64,000 nucleotides of DNA from Monosiga brevicollis MX1 (GCF_000002865.3 NW_001865048.1:852787-916786); one strand, 5' to 3'; shown: positions 21,243-33,340, counted from the first letter of the stretch. Numbers and translations: made by a program. Notes: generated by a model not told the origin, from the sequence alone.

Positions 21243-23443
21243 TTTTTGGTAGGATACCCGGACACGGCTACACTCATGAGCTCATACGTGAAGCTGCGCC
21301 CTTTCAAGGGCCGTGACGTCTATGACATGCTCGTGTCAGCCCATGCCGTCTACAATCGACCAAAGATGGAGCTCTTGGTGCCCCAAGCCACCTACGTGAC
21401 CATCCTGCGCAACCCCGTGACCCACTTTATGTCCTCTTGGAAGTACTGGCACATTCAAGACCACATCATGCGTGATCTACACGTAAACGTCACGATGAGC
21501 CAATTTCTTGCACAGCCTATGGATTATCTCCCGCGCATGAATCTGTTGGATCGGGCCTTGACTCACAACTCCATGTCCTTTGATCTGGGCATCTCATCCG
21601 AGCCCTCGCAAGATCAAGTCTTCAATTTGGTTCGTGTGTGCTTGGCTTGCAGCTTGATGCCCACAGCGCTGGCGGTTCTGCCGAGGAGTGGAAGGTGCCT
21701 TGCTCAGCCGTCGTCTATGTACCTTGACCGCTGCCTGATTGGCCTGGGCGATGATAGATGCAAGACCTGCAACAGCGATTTGGGCTTGTTCTGATCACAG
21801 AGTACTTTGATGAGAGTTTGGTGCTGATGCGGCGCATGCTGTGCTGGGATCGACGCGACATTGTCTACATGTCACTCAAGGTTTGTCCGGTGGCATTGGC
21901 AGAAATGAATCTTCTCTTGGGCCAAACCCGACCAGCACCAAGCATGGGAAAGCGGGCTCCTGCTGTATTGTCTCCCATTGACCATAGGAAGAAGCCTTAC
22001 GCTCACTCTGCTGTCCTCTCATTGAACCAGGTGAGCAAGACGAGCAAGCGCGGCAGCTATGCCGTGGACCCGAAGCTTCAAGAACAGATCACCCAGCTTA
22101 ATTGGGCCGACGTGAAATTGTATGATGCCATGAACCGCTCGCTTTGGCGGCATATTGACCGCGCCATTGGCTTTCAAGAGGAGCTCGAGTGGCTGCAAAA
22201 GGAAAAACTGAAGATGTACGATACCTGCAAGCAGTTTATCGGCTGGGGCGACGACAAGCACCGCAAGGCTTTGTTGGAGACGGAGATGGGCGAAGACGAG
22301 GAGGACTGCCATCTCCTCATGATGGACTCACCGGGGTTTGTCAAGGTGTTAAAGGAGGTGTGGGGCCGCAAGGACCCCGAATGTCACAACCAGGGCACCT
22401 CGAAGCACACCGTCGTCCACATCCCGACGGGCAACTGGGCCGATGACCTATTTGCCAACTGCGTGCTGCGCCATGCACTCCTGTCAGGCTTGGCTGTGGC
22501 CATTCCAGCCGAGGGGCACGCGTTTGCTACTGCCAGTGATGCCACCGCAGCCGCGGTGCGGGCGTCCATGACACGGGTGAGCGAGGCGCGGTTTGTGGCT
22601 GTGGCCGGCTTTCCGCTCACAACCAATACCAAGGCGTTGCGAGGGCTGTACGACGAAGCCTATGTCTTTCCGGTCATGGGGCACCCCGTGACCACGTTTG
22701 TCGCCACATGGCAGCGCCTCCGCATTCCAGAGCTGTTGCGCACGGCCACGGGGCAATCCGTGGATTTAAACGTATTTCTGCGCAACGCTCCCGACCTGGT
22801 GGGCCGCCTCCCAGCTCCGGCGCGTGCTGAACTGATAAATCCTCTCAATGCACAATGGGCCGCCTATGGGACGACTCCCACCAAGCGAGCATGGGCCATC
22901 ATGGGACAGGTGAATAAAGTGTTGATTGCAGAACATTTGGACGAGTCGCTGGTTTTTTTCCGGCGCGCCGTGTGCTGGCCCATGGAGGACGTCTTGTATG
23001 CCGCAATTCCGACTGCAGCCCGCGGTCTTGAAGGACCGAGCGGGCAAGGGTCCAGCACAACATTGGGACTGACACAGGAGCAGGAGCAGGCCTTGTCTGC
23101 CTTGCTACAGGATGATCTACAACTGTACTCTGCGCTGAATGAAAGCTTATGGCGCGGCATCAGTCGCGAGATTTCCTTTGATGCCGAGGTCAAAGCGCTC
23201 CGTGAGCTGCGCACGCGCACCATCGAGGAATGTGCACGGTTTGCGACTGCGCCCGCGGCAGTCGCCCCAGGAGAAGCAGCCACCACACAAATATTAGGCA
23301 CTGACGAGGTGGCTGAGTTGCGGCGCATCTTGCAAAATCCCAAAACTTCCCTGCACGAAAGACGGTGCCGCTTGTTGGGCCTATCGCCCGCCCAAATGGC
23401 CCAAATTGTTGGCAGTGCCGGCATGCTCCGCCCTTCGTTCTGA
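19331..23443 (+). CDS. Galactose 3-O-sulfotransferase-like protein with three tandem domains, third degenerate (5 exons, about 1193 residues)
   Basis: Golgi type II membrane enzyme of the galactosylceramide sulfotransferase (Gal3ST) family, which transfers sulfate from PAPS to galactose residues. Exons: 19331-20791, 20892-21099, 21253-21629, 21758-21880, 22031-23443; phases agree. The start gives MAGAMRHSRLLLIGLLVGG, a signal anchor, then a long proline-rich stem. Domain 1 has the 5'-phosphosulfate loop VYVKTHKTGSSTLTNIFHR and the 3'-phosphate motif ILREPTSHFKSSWRYW. Domain 2 has VYIKTHKTGSSTLTNIFHR and ILRNPVTHFMSSWKYW. Domain 3 has VVHIPTGNWADD and VMGHPVTTFVATW at the same places, so it has lost both PAPS-binding motifs but keeps EHLDESLVFFRRAVCW. 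The linkers repeat too: CHLAQMDSVAFVRYLK between domains 1 and 2, and CHLLMMDSPGFVKVLK between 2 and 3, which argues for one continuous protein. The intron at 21881-22030 has no stop and is a multiple of three, so retention is possible. Confidence 0.88.
21208..21240. repeat. Poly-T run in the second sulfotransferase intron
   Basis: A T run of about 30 bases just before the exon 3 acceptor, like the one in the last NDUFV1 intron. Confidence 0.9.
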
Positions 23444-24303
23444 GAACGCACCCATCGACCGAGTATTGCTCTCTTCTTCTTCTTCTTCCTTCTTTTCTTT
23501 TTTTTGGTTTTGATGTGCGCAACTATGCGTCCTTGGTCTTGTTGCTCTTTCCAAGTGAACGGAAAGCGCCGCGATGCCCTGCTGCGTTGAATGCAGGTGT
23601 CGCAATACGCCCAAGTTTATCTTGCTCTTTAAAAGGCCATCGCCTCAGTCGGCTCCCTTCTTACAACAAAACTGACCCCACACACACACGCGCGCACACA
23701 TGTGTATGCACACGCAGGACTCGAATTGGCCGCCTGCAGCCGAGCTGACATAAACTATGCAAGAGTCGATCGTCGCCAGCTACCTGCCAAGCTTTGGGTA
23801 AATGTTGTAAACAATTGGCAATCGCAGTCGGCACGAGCCAATTTTCAGGGCAGGTGAGATGCCCGCGCAGCCGACAAGCGATGCGGCGTGGACAGCTGTC
23901 CAAGCGGCTGCGGAGGGAGGCAAGCTACCTGGCAACGGCCCACTCACCCCACAACGGGATCGGAATATCATGAGTTGAAGCGATCGCGCCGGTCATTCAT
24001 GTCATCCTTTTCCCCCCGACGTGTCAGCTCCCTGTCCTTGGGCCATCAAGAGCCCGTGCCTTCTCAATCTGAGATCTCTCTCCTTCCCTCCCTCCCTCAC
24101 TCGCTCACTCACACACACACTCGCACACACACACACTCTCTCTCTCTTTCCTTTCCTATGGCTCCTCTTAAACTGCAAGGCAATAGAGCTGGCCCGTTCA
24201 ACGGCCCGGCGGTTCAGAAGGAAGGGTGTCAGGAATTCACAAGCAGGTCAAAACTTGCAGCGGGCAGGCGAAAACGCACGACGCATCCGAAGCTCGTCCA
24301 CTG

Positions 24304-24385
<82 letters not shown>

Positions 24386-25165
24386 ACGTACGTTCCATGT
24401 CCCGAAGGAGGGGACAGGGGGTAGAGAAGAAGGGTGTCCTCTCAACGCCATGTCCCCAACACCACGGCAAAAAGTCAACTGATACTCGGTCACCTCGCAA
24501 GCAGCCGCGTTGCTGGGCAGTCAACTTTAAAAATGTGTCCGCTCATCCTTTTCCGGGGTTTGGCTGCCCAGTGACGGCTGATCCCACCGTTACATCGAGG
24601 TCATCACCTCTAAAAGTCGGTCGTCGCTTTCCCAGGGGTGCATGAGTGTGCGTGTGAGAACGTGATTGAGGCTCTTGACAGTGCAGCCGCAAGGGGTGCG
24701 TCAGCGGACGAAACGAGCATTTGCTTTGCAGTTGGCTTGGCCTTTGGCTCGATCGACTGTGACAGGGGTGAGTGCATCCGAGTGAGGTGTGTGAGCAAGA
24801 GGAACCGGGCGCCGTTGGATTGCAGCAGTCGACCACCATTGCGTGGACGCTGACGCCGCTCGCCAGCTGCCCCGATGAAAGAGGCCCGGAGTGAGAGGTC
24901 TTGCATCCGAAATCCACCGCAGCGCGCCCCTTGCCAGAGGAAAGACAGTGAGGCGACTGGCGTGATGCTGCATTTTCTTTGAGCTTGGGTGGCCCTTCTT
25001 GAGCATAGGCCATCAACGCGTCTGCGGCCCCATTGTCCTGCCATTGCCCGTGCGCTCATTGTCGCTTTCACTTCTAGTCGCTGCCTTTGTCCCGACCTGC
25101 TGGCACGACCATCAACATCATTGGTGTTCCTGCCGTGTGCATAAATACATCCGATTACACACACC
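23444..25165. other. Intergenic region with CA microsatellites
   Basis: About 1.7 kb between two plus-strand genes. It has TC and CA tracts at about 24080-24150 and a long CA run. Minus-strand frames at 24543-25221 are open but have no recognisable content. No RNA gene was recognised. Confidence 0.5.
24305..24383. repeat. CA dinucleotide microsatellite
   Basis: An unbroken CA run of about 79 bases, ending in a short GTAC repeat. Confidence 0.95.
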
Positions 25166-26868
25166 ATGGCTCGTACTCTGAGTCTACTCTTGGTGTGCTT
25201 GGCCCTGGCGGTGCCCAGCATGGCCGATCGTGACCTACTGGAAGAGAACCGTTTTCATGGCCGTTGCATTCGGGCTATTCATGCAGCGGACCACGGGTAT
25301 GATTTTATGCGTCACGAGTGGCCACCGTCTTATCCCCGCGCCCACCGTGCGAGCGAGGCGCTGGTCATCGTCTCATCGTCATTGCCCATGGCTAGGCACT
25401 ACGTGTCCACGGGTCATGCATCGGGCATCGACATGGCCGCCACCATCTGCCGAGGCGACGTCGACTGCCAGCACATTGCCCCATGCGAATCTGGGGATTG
25501 CATGCAGGTACGCACCAATTGGCTGCTCCAAGATCACGCCCTCGCTCTCTACTCGCGCCGTACGCACGGCATGGGTGTCCACGTTCTTTTCCCCCTCCCC
25601 CTATTCATGATGACATTGCCATCTTGAAAAAAAAATCCCAAAAATCGCATCTGTAGCTGCATCGCTGCGAGTCCAACACCAATGCCGTCTGTGCGCTGTA
25701 TGTCCCGGTGCACTGCACCGAGGATGTGGTGAGCGCGCCCCAGTCTGCCGTGCAAAGCAGCTCCGTCCTGAGCTTGGCCAACAAGGCCGGCAGTAGTGTC
25801 GCTCTGGGCGATCGCTTCTTCTTTGTGGGCGCCCCCAAGGCGGACAGCGCCTACGACAAGACTGGCCTCGTCTATGCCGCCCACATTTCTTCAAACGAGG
25901 CCATTCTTCAGGAGCTCGTGGGCGATCAACCCGGCAAAAAGGACAACTTTGGTGCCGCGGTAGCCACCTTTGGGACCACCCTCATGGTTGGTGCACCGGG
26001 TGCCGACACCAGCATCAAGAAAGGTGGCAAAGTCGAGGTCTTCACCATGGTTCGCAACGCGTGGGAGCGTACCCAGGTTTTGGCCCCTGCCGGCTTGGCA
26101 CAGAACGATGATTTTGGCGCCAGCGTTGCGCTCGGCAACGGCGTAGCCATTGTCGGTGCCCCACGCGACTCAAGCATCAAGGTCAAGGCCGGTGCCGCCT
26201 ACGTATACGCTGCCGACCGGGAGGGCCAATGGTATCTCATTGACAAGCTGCAAGTGAGCCGACCCAAGGAGAAGGGACGCTGCGGCATGAGCGTGGCCAT
26301 CTCCGGCCTGACAGCCGTTGTTGGCTGCTCTGGCAAAAAGGAACGTGCCTTTGTCTTTGCCCTTCGCGATGGCACTTTTACGGAACTCACACAGATCAAA
26401 CAAGGCGCCAACAACTTTGGCCAGGCCGTGGCCATCGCCTCAAATGAGCTGGCGTACGGTCCTCTGCGCACGGCCGTGCTCATTGGTGCTCCTGATCAGA
26501 AGGACGGCCGTGCTTTCATGTACGAACTGCAGTCAGATGGACAAGCTGAGCGCACGGAAAAGTTCAAGCCCAAGTCTGATGCCAACCCCAACCGCTTTGG
26601 TGCCAGTGTGGCTCTGAGCCCGGGCGGCCGCTACTCGGTCATTGGAGCCCCGGGCGAGTCGGGTACTTCTGATATTGGGCGTGTGTTTGCCTACGAGCGT
26701 CAACGCGAGTGGGAGCTGGTCCTTGAAGCCGTGGCCCCTGACGTGAGCGCTGAGGGCGACCAGTTGGGCACGGCTGTTGATATTCGGGCCACTTCCAGCG
26801 GCTTTCTCATCATGGCCAGCGCTCCCAAGGCGCTCAATGACGGTGCTGTCACCTTCATTTCCAGCTAA
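25166..26868 (+). CDS. Secreted FG-GAP repeat protein, integrin-alpha-like propeller (2 exons, about 517 residues)
   Basis: Exons 25166-25507 and 25657-26868 join in phase. The protein begins with a signal peptide (MARTLSLLLVCLALAVPSMA), then a short cysteine-rich segment (CRGDVDCQHIAPC, CMQLHRC), then repeated FG-GAP blades: GSSVALGDRFFFVGAPKAD, FGAAVATFGTTLMVGAPGAD, FGASVALGNGVAIVGAPRD, CGMSVAISGLTAVVGCSG, FGQAVAIASNELAYG, FGASVALSPGGRYSVIGAPG and LGTAVDIRATSSGF, about seven in all. Seven blades fit one complete propeller like the integrin alpha head. There is no transmembrane helix or calf region, so it is a secreted propeller and not an integrin. CRGD occurs in the cysteine-rich part, but its meaning is unknown. 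The ligand is unknown. Confidence 0.85.
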
Positions 26869-27305
26869 TCGCCCGCCTCATCAATCAGTACGCTGAGGCC
26901 TTGGTCCTCCAGTGCCTCGGAGCAGCTGTAGATAGAGACAGAGCTGAAAATAAACTATTTCTACCCGCGTCGCCGGCCCGCTGCATGGCAAGCGCCATCG
27001 CGTGCGCCTGCTGTCGATGTTGTAAAATTTGTCTGTGGGCGACGCTCTATTAATCGATTCGACCTTGGCAATGTCTGGTTCTCGAAGAAACGCACGGATT
27101 GATGCAAAATGGGGATGAATTAGGGGCTCAAGTTAAGTTGCGAGTCACGACCACTTAAAAGGGTAAAATCAAAGGAGAAAGAAGGGGGGTTGGGGATTGA
27201 AACTCTAATATACTCACACAGGAGAAAGAGAAAGAGAGACAAGATCAAGGACGCCAGCAGGGTGGTGCCCATGCTTGGCATGCTTGAGCATGATCAAGGT
27301 CAAGA
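26869..27305. other. Convergent intergenic region
   Basis: About 0.44 kb between the FG-GAP and TLC gene stop codons. A possible polyadenylation signal (AAATAAA) lies near 26947. No gene is seen. Confidence 0.6.
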
Positions 27306-29762
27306 CTAGCTTTGCTCAACGACAACGGCCTCTCCACCCTCACGGGAAGGGCCAGGGGTGTAGTAGTGGCTAACCTCGTAGCGGTAGCGCAGTTTGTCTG
27401 ACCGGTTGCCCAAAAGCCACACAATCCGCGCCGCATAGAACTAGATGCCGTCAAGGAGTGCGCAAAATAAGAGCAGAAGCAAACCGTGAGCAAGTCAGCA
27501 GTATGGTCTGGCACTCGAGGCAATAGCTCATCGTTGTGTCAAGCGTGTACAGGCTGCAATGGCACTACCTGGACGCCAAGAAGGCAAATGTTGGCTAGAC
27601 AAAAGAAGATGGTCCAGAACTCGGACCAGTTGCCGGGAATATTCCAAGGATCAATCTGCGCTAGGAGCACAAAGGCACCAATGCCAGATGTACTCTATGC
27701 CAAAGGGGCGAGGCAATCAACACCGACGACTTGGTGAGGTGGCGTACACCGCAAACCACTGGAGCCGCATGGGGTGGCTTGGCTCACTCGGTCAGCTTGC
27801 ATCTTGGATGCGTCAACAACATACTTTGCAAAGAAGGGTCGCCACAGATGCTACTTTGAAGGTGGTGGCTTCGCGGCGCAAAACAGCAATCAGGCGGGTT
27901 CGATGGGCATGAATCTGCTCCTGCCGTTGTGTCAAGTGGCGATTTTCCTCTTGATCAGCGTTGAGTTGAACGATAAAGTCTGAGCGACGCATTTCTGCCT
28001 GCAATTGCCGGCTAGGATGTTGCACTAAGTCCGCAAATAACAGACCATGGGAAAGCATGAGGCAGAAAGGTCAGGCAGCAGTATGCATATTGATAATAAT
28101 ATTGTTCTTCTGGCTGAGCGAGGTGCGACCACTCAACAAGCCGACGAGCAAAAGAAATAGGGCAGGCGCGGGTCGCGCGTACATTGGGCGAGAGATTGCT
28201 TCATCGTCTTGAATCGAGTCACGGTGTTGGCAGGTTTTGCAGGAGATGTGCCTGGGCAGAATACGACAGCAGGCTGTGAGCTCCTCGCAGACCCAGCAAG
28301 GGCTATGAAGGTGACCACGCCGGTGCCTGGGCACCATACCTCCTTCGGTGGTGTTGGTGGTGGTGGGGAGAAGCTTAGGACCTTCTTCCTCGTCTTCACC
28401 TGGATGAAGTGCGTCGTGCAAGAGCACTCGTCGGCTAGCCCGAACAGTTGCTGTCATGGGTGGGCGGTGTAGCAGAGGTCGAGGAGCGGCGTCTGGTTAG
28501 ATTGGCATGAGATGTGCCTGCAGGAAGAGCGGGCCAAGAAGTGGGCTTCTAAATGCGCTGGACCTCAATGGTAGCGTCTACCTGCGCGAGTGAGGCGTGA
28601 GCGAGAGTTGGCAGGGCGCAGCTGGGGCGGACTCTTGCTGGGAGACGCTTGAGCTTCACTCTCTGCGTCAATGTCCGCTTCGTCAATCACAGTGTGCGGT
28701 TGAGACGACTCTTCGTCCGTCTGGGGTGGTATATGCCGGCAAAATGCAAAGCGATGGGAATGAAGATGCAGAACATGATCGAGCGGACTGGAAGCACGCA
28801 GGAAACGGGGACGTACGGGCGTGGTCATCAGACTGGAGGCCAGCAGGGAAGGTTGCTCGGCGTGTCCGACTTGAAGATACTCGTCAATCTGCTGTCCTGG
28901 GTCGGTGTCCGCTTCATCTTGGCCATCCAGGGCATCGAGCGCTGTGGCTTTGAGGATGGCTTCTTCGTAGCTCATGCGAACGACACGCATGCCGAGGGCG
29001 TAAAAGACAAACTGCTCGGTCGTGGCGGTCAGAGCGACGACCCAGCCCATCCGCAGCGGATACAGCTGCAGCAGCCAAGGACGGACAGGGCCTTGCAGGT
29101 GAGGCTTGCCGGGGTAGGCGAAGAACGAAGGGCAGATCGTGGCCAGCGCTGCGGGACGCGGGCCTTTTGGTCACGAACCTGCTGATCGTCGCGCACGGTA
29201 AAAATGGCGAGCATGCTCAGGAGGATGGTGATGGCGTGATGCGTCCAGAGCTCGTAGCCAGTCTGGGGGCGATATACCAGCTCCACGATGTACAATGCCA
29301 CCTTGATGGGTATGCCCATGCAGCATGAGTGAGAGGATGGTCAGGCGGATCACAGTTTGGGGGGGGAGAAAAGGGGCACAGAAAGGCGTTTCCACGCACC
29401 AAGGGCGCAAGTAGGCCGTCCTCGAGAAGGTGGGACTTGCGGCGCAGGTCATCATAGGCAAGCGCATCCGGATCAATGACGACTTGGATAGTTGCCATTT
29501 GAATGATGAACATGATGGTGGTCACGATCATTTCAACGCAATAGGTGATGACATTGCGGCGATGGCGGATGCTGAGCACTTTGTACTCGGGCCAGATTTT
29601 GGGGAGGATGGCCTCCATGAGCTTGATCAAGATGAGGATGCCGAGAAAGATGGTGGCTTCCCACATGCCAAACGAATCAGGATAAGCGTTGACGGCTCGC
29701 GCCCCGGCCTGGGGTATCATGTGGGGCGGCACAGCCGCGGTGGTGTTGGCGACCGTGGCCAT
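27306..29762 (-). CDS. TLC-domain multipass membrane protein, ceramide synthase/TLCD-like (8 or more exons)
   Basis: Exons I can place: 29400-29762 (start MATVANTT), 29179-29301, 28817-29065, 28582-28720, one starting at 28450, 27825-27998, 27569-27694 and 27306-27440. The first exon codes two helices (ATIFLGILILIKLMEAI, EMIVTTIMFIIQMATI). The second has VELVYRPQTGYELWTHHAIT, with the double histidine typical of TLC (TRAM-LAG1-CLN8) domains. The third has RMGWVVALTATTEQFVFYAL. The last two give DPWNIPGNWSEFWTIFF and CLLGVQFYAARIVWLLG, then a short tail. An acidic, serine-rich segment sits between helices. The exon starting at 28450 has no settled end; its open frame contains CWVC and CKTC pairs that may or may not be translated. 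Family members make or sense lipids in ER or plasma membrane. Substrate cannot be told. Confidence 0.65.
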
Positions 29763-30025
29763 GGTCAAAGTCCAAGGGGAGACAGATGGGCGTTGTCGAT
29801 GCGCTGCAACCGCCGGAGCCCACAGGTAGCGGACCGCGGGCCGCGGGCAGCAGGGCAGCAGGACAGCAGGGCAGTGGGCAGAGGATTCAACTTCCTCGTT
29901 CAAAAGGGTAGGCGCAGGTGACTCCGGCACCCACCCACTCAGCCAGAGTGAAAATAAAAATAACAATAATATAAGAACCGAGACCGAGACCAGGATATCG
30001 ATCGAGGAGGAGAACGATTCAAGGG

Positions 30026-30106
<81 letters not shown>

Positions 30107-30853
30107 TAGAGTCAGACCAGAGCGAGGGCGGGGGCTGCCACAAGCCCAAGCCCGAGCTTGCTGGTGTTTTTTTCCTTTTTGTTTTCACACATTGAGAACT
30201 GAAGGTGAGGGTTACGAAGAAAAAGTGTCATGTCTTTGTAGACAAACTTGTGGGTATAGTACTTGTCAAGGCAGGGTGGAGTTAGTAAAAATGTGCACAG
30301 CGCACAACATGAGAAAGACACGACACGGTTCCATATAAGGCAGCGCGAGCAGTTGGAAAGAGGTACGGACGGTGTGCGCCTTTTGGGAGAGAGAGAGGAC
30401 CAACCAGAGCCTTGAGCGCTCAACAGCGTTGCTCAAAAATACCGATTGTTCTTACGGCCCATCGCGTACAGCTTGCGCTCACGCCTGTCTGTGGGCTCGC
30501 TGGCAAGGATTCAGTTGGATTTTTCAAGGCAAACAAAGGCCACTCGCACTGCCTTGTGAGAGAGACTCTCTCCTTTGTCTCAAACGCAGAACCAAAACCC
30601 CTATCCGCGTTGTCTCGATTTGATCCACGCGGACGAGCTGACAACCACACATCCCACAGATGTGCTTTAAATCCCAAAAGCATTTGTCCGGAATAGGGGC
30701 AAGGCACGCGCCGGCGCACTGACGTCACCGCAACGCTGGTGGTGTTGACAACTGTTGTTATTCACAATCAAACAGAGGCAAAGCTTTGAATTCTTCAACG
30801 TACGCTTTCACACACAACACCACCAAAGCGCAAAGCGGGCACGACGCGTCCAT
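29763..30853. other. Region between the TLC and PSMD13 genes, with CA microsatellite
   Basis: Both neighbours are on the minus strand, so this contains the TLC gene promoter and leader and the PSMD13 3' end. A long CA run lies about 265 bases upstream of the TLC start. No gene is seen. Confidence 0.55.
30027..30103. repeat. CA dinucleotide microsatellite
   Basis: An unbroken CA run of about 77 bases upstream of the TLC gene. Confidence 0.95.
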
Positions 30854-33340
30854 TTACTGCACAAAGAGCTCGGGTGCTTGGAGCTCCATTTGTTGTGACG
30901 CCTCGTTGACGGCTTCGCACCAGGTGGCAAACCGGTCAGCCAACGCTCCAACCTGCACAACCCACCGAGTACAGACCAACAATTGAGCATGTCCGCGAGG
31001 CACACCACGCCGCAAGAGACACCACGCCCGCTCACAGCGCCATCAAAGCGTCCAACGGCCGTCGATCTTACCTGTTGCAGGTCCAACACCCGCGGCTGCA
31101 CCCAGTTGAGCTTGGCCAAGCCCTCGACCTGGTCAATGGCGCCTCGCACGAGACCAAGGGCCATGGCACGCATCACCAGGCGCTCCACCGCCTCCTCCGT
31201 CACATTGGCCGCTTGAGCAATTGTGTCAAACTTGAGGTCCCGCATATGCGGGGGCGACTTAAACACGAGCTCCATCAACGCCAGCAGGCGAATCTTATCT
31301 CCCAACACCTCCGTGCTACATTCATCCACCAGTCGGCGATACGGACAGCACCGACGAGCACGAAAAGAGCAGCAATGAGCTACATGTCTTGAGGAACACA
31401 GAGGAGGGCTTTGCAATCCATCAACGGGGACAGCGAGAAGCAAGCAAGGCAAGGTGCGGGCCGTACTTGGCAGCCAGATCAGGAGATGACTTCCAGTGAT
31501 TGTCCAGAGCCTCAAACTTTTGCAAGTCGCCTACCCAAAAGACCATGTCATTAGAGTTTTTCGCACGGCCCTCCACGAAAGATTTAAGGTGCGAAACGCC
31601 ATGATCAACCCTTCTCTGATTGAGAGCCCCAAAGCCTCACGCACCAGCATTGAAAGCAAACAACAGCTCCACCAGCCAGGCCTTGTCTGTGTCGCGCAGG
31701 GCGTTCAGAATGTCGTGCGACAGCTATATCCCCAGGCACCAGTGACAAGCCCCAACGAGTTGAGCGGTAAGTATAATCAGGCAGGCATGGGCGCCAAACC
31801 AAGCCGGATCGGCTATAGCAGCCAAGCACGGGCAAGGATACGTACCAACTCGCCGAAATTGTAAATGCCCTCGCCCAAAAGCGCTGCCAGAGACAAGTCA
31901 AAAGCCCGTTGCACCTGATCCTCGACTACACCCAGCAGACATCGATCGATAACGCGTCCGTGGCGTGTCATTCGAAGGTGAGGAGACAGTTGGCGGCTAT
32001 TCGGGCCACCCCGGCACAAAAGAGGCAACACGCGCGCCAATGACCATTGACCATACCAGGAAGGGTATTGATATCCGTGCACCCAAGGAAGCGCAGGGCG
32101 TTGATGTAAAACTCAGCAAAGTTGGCCTTGTGCTATAGCATGCAGGCCGGGTGGGGCGCATCAACTGGAGGTACGGCAACTGTGCAGGGAGAGAAAGAAC
32201 GCGGGCATCATACACAAACCTTGTGGTACTCGGCAGCTACACGGTAATAACTGCCATGCATTTCTGTCACGCCATCCAACTGGTCCAGTAGCTTCTCAGC
32301 CTCACGCAGCTGAGCCTGAGACAAGCACACGATGCAACAAGGCCAAACCATCAGCCTTTGTCTGCGTGACATTTGCCGACACGGCAGAAAGAAAACGAAC
32401 GGCCTTGGGCTTCAAGCGGGTGCTGGCAGGTTCGTGGAACTGATAGAACACCGATCCATACCTGGCATTCGCTCTCGTGGTTGAGACGAAGATGCAGCTC
32501 GGCGATGGCCGCCTGAACAAGCACCGTCGCCGCAGTGTCGGCTGTCACCTGATTCTTGATGTTGCCCAAGAACTCGAGCGCCTGCTCGGGGGCTAAGCAT
32601 GACAGCAAAGACATATGAGACCAGCATGGGTGGGCGTCGCCCTGACTGCCTAGACAGCTCCATTTCAAAGAGGGCTACAAACGCAGTCTCGACAGAGGGG
32701 CGAAAGAAATTTTACTTACTCTCAATCTGGGTGGCAACGACGAGGCAGAGATGGACGTAGCTGACTTGGTTAATCCTAGGAATGAGGTGTCGTGAGACAT
32801 CGGCCATCTCAAGGTGGCCCATTGCCAAGTCGAAGCACAATGAGAAGAAGCAGTCGACACATCACCAGACGCACTTGGAGGCAAAATCCGAGATGAACTG
32901 TTCATAGAGCTAGATAAAGCAGATGAGGCCGTCGGGACCAAACACGGGTTGAGACTGGAGTTGTGATCAACATGCAGGCCTTGGCGGCTGTAGCCCTCTC
33001 ACAATGAATGAAAAGGGGGTGCGGTGCGCGGTGTCAGGGGATGCGGAATACACACCTGCACGAGGCCATCGTCCGCAAACATGGGCTGTTGCACCATCTC
33101 CAGCAACTTTTGCGTCAATTGATGCCACAGCCTATCGCCACACAAGTTCAACGCGTTTGTTACACCGCATCAGAGTTGTTGCAGGGGTTGTTATTGGTGC
33201 GACCCTGTTACAAAACGAGCTGGAGGCTGCTCAGCAGCAGTGACATACTTGCGCGTGTAGAGAGTTTCGACCTCTTGCCAGAGCTCGGCCGTCTCGCCGG
33301 CATGCTTGGCAATTTGGGATTCCAGATAAGCAGCCGCCAT
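30854..33340 (-). CDS. PSMD13: 26S proteasome regulatory subunit Rpn9 (12 exons, 373 residues)
   Basis: Non-ATPase lid subunit of the 26S proteasome with a C-terminal PCI domain. Exons, in transcript order: 33249-33340, 33056-33131, 32875-32909, 32720-32775, 32462-32592, 32220-32315, 32057-32126, 31846-31925, 31645-31723, 31467-31530, 31072-31315, 30854-30952. Every junction is in phase and the total gives 373 residues, against 376 in human PSMD13. Matching blocks include WQEVETLYTRKLWHQLTQKL, LYEQFISDFASKINQVSYVH, FYINALRFLGCTDINTLP, LAALLGEGIYNFGEL, ALRDTDKAWLVELLFAFNAG, IRLLALMELVFK and LNWVQPRVLDLQQ, ending in EASQQMELQAPELFVQ. The exon starting at 32126 could instead begin six bases earlier. 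Expected to be constitutively expressed. Confidence 0.96.

Noticed and set aside
24237-24645. Poly-(His-Thr) and Cys-Val frames on both strands
   Set aside because: Translations of the CA microsatellite, not genes.
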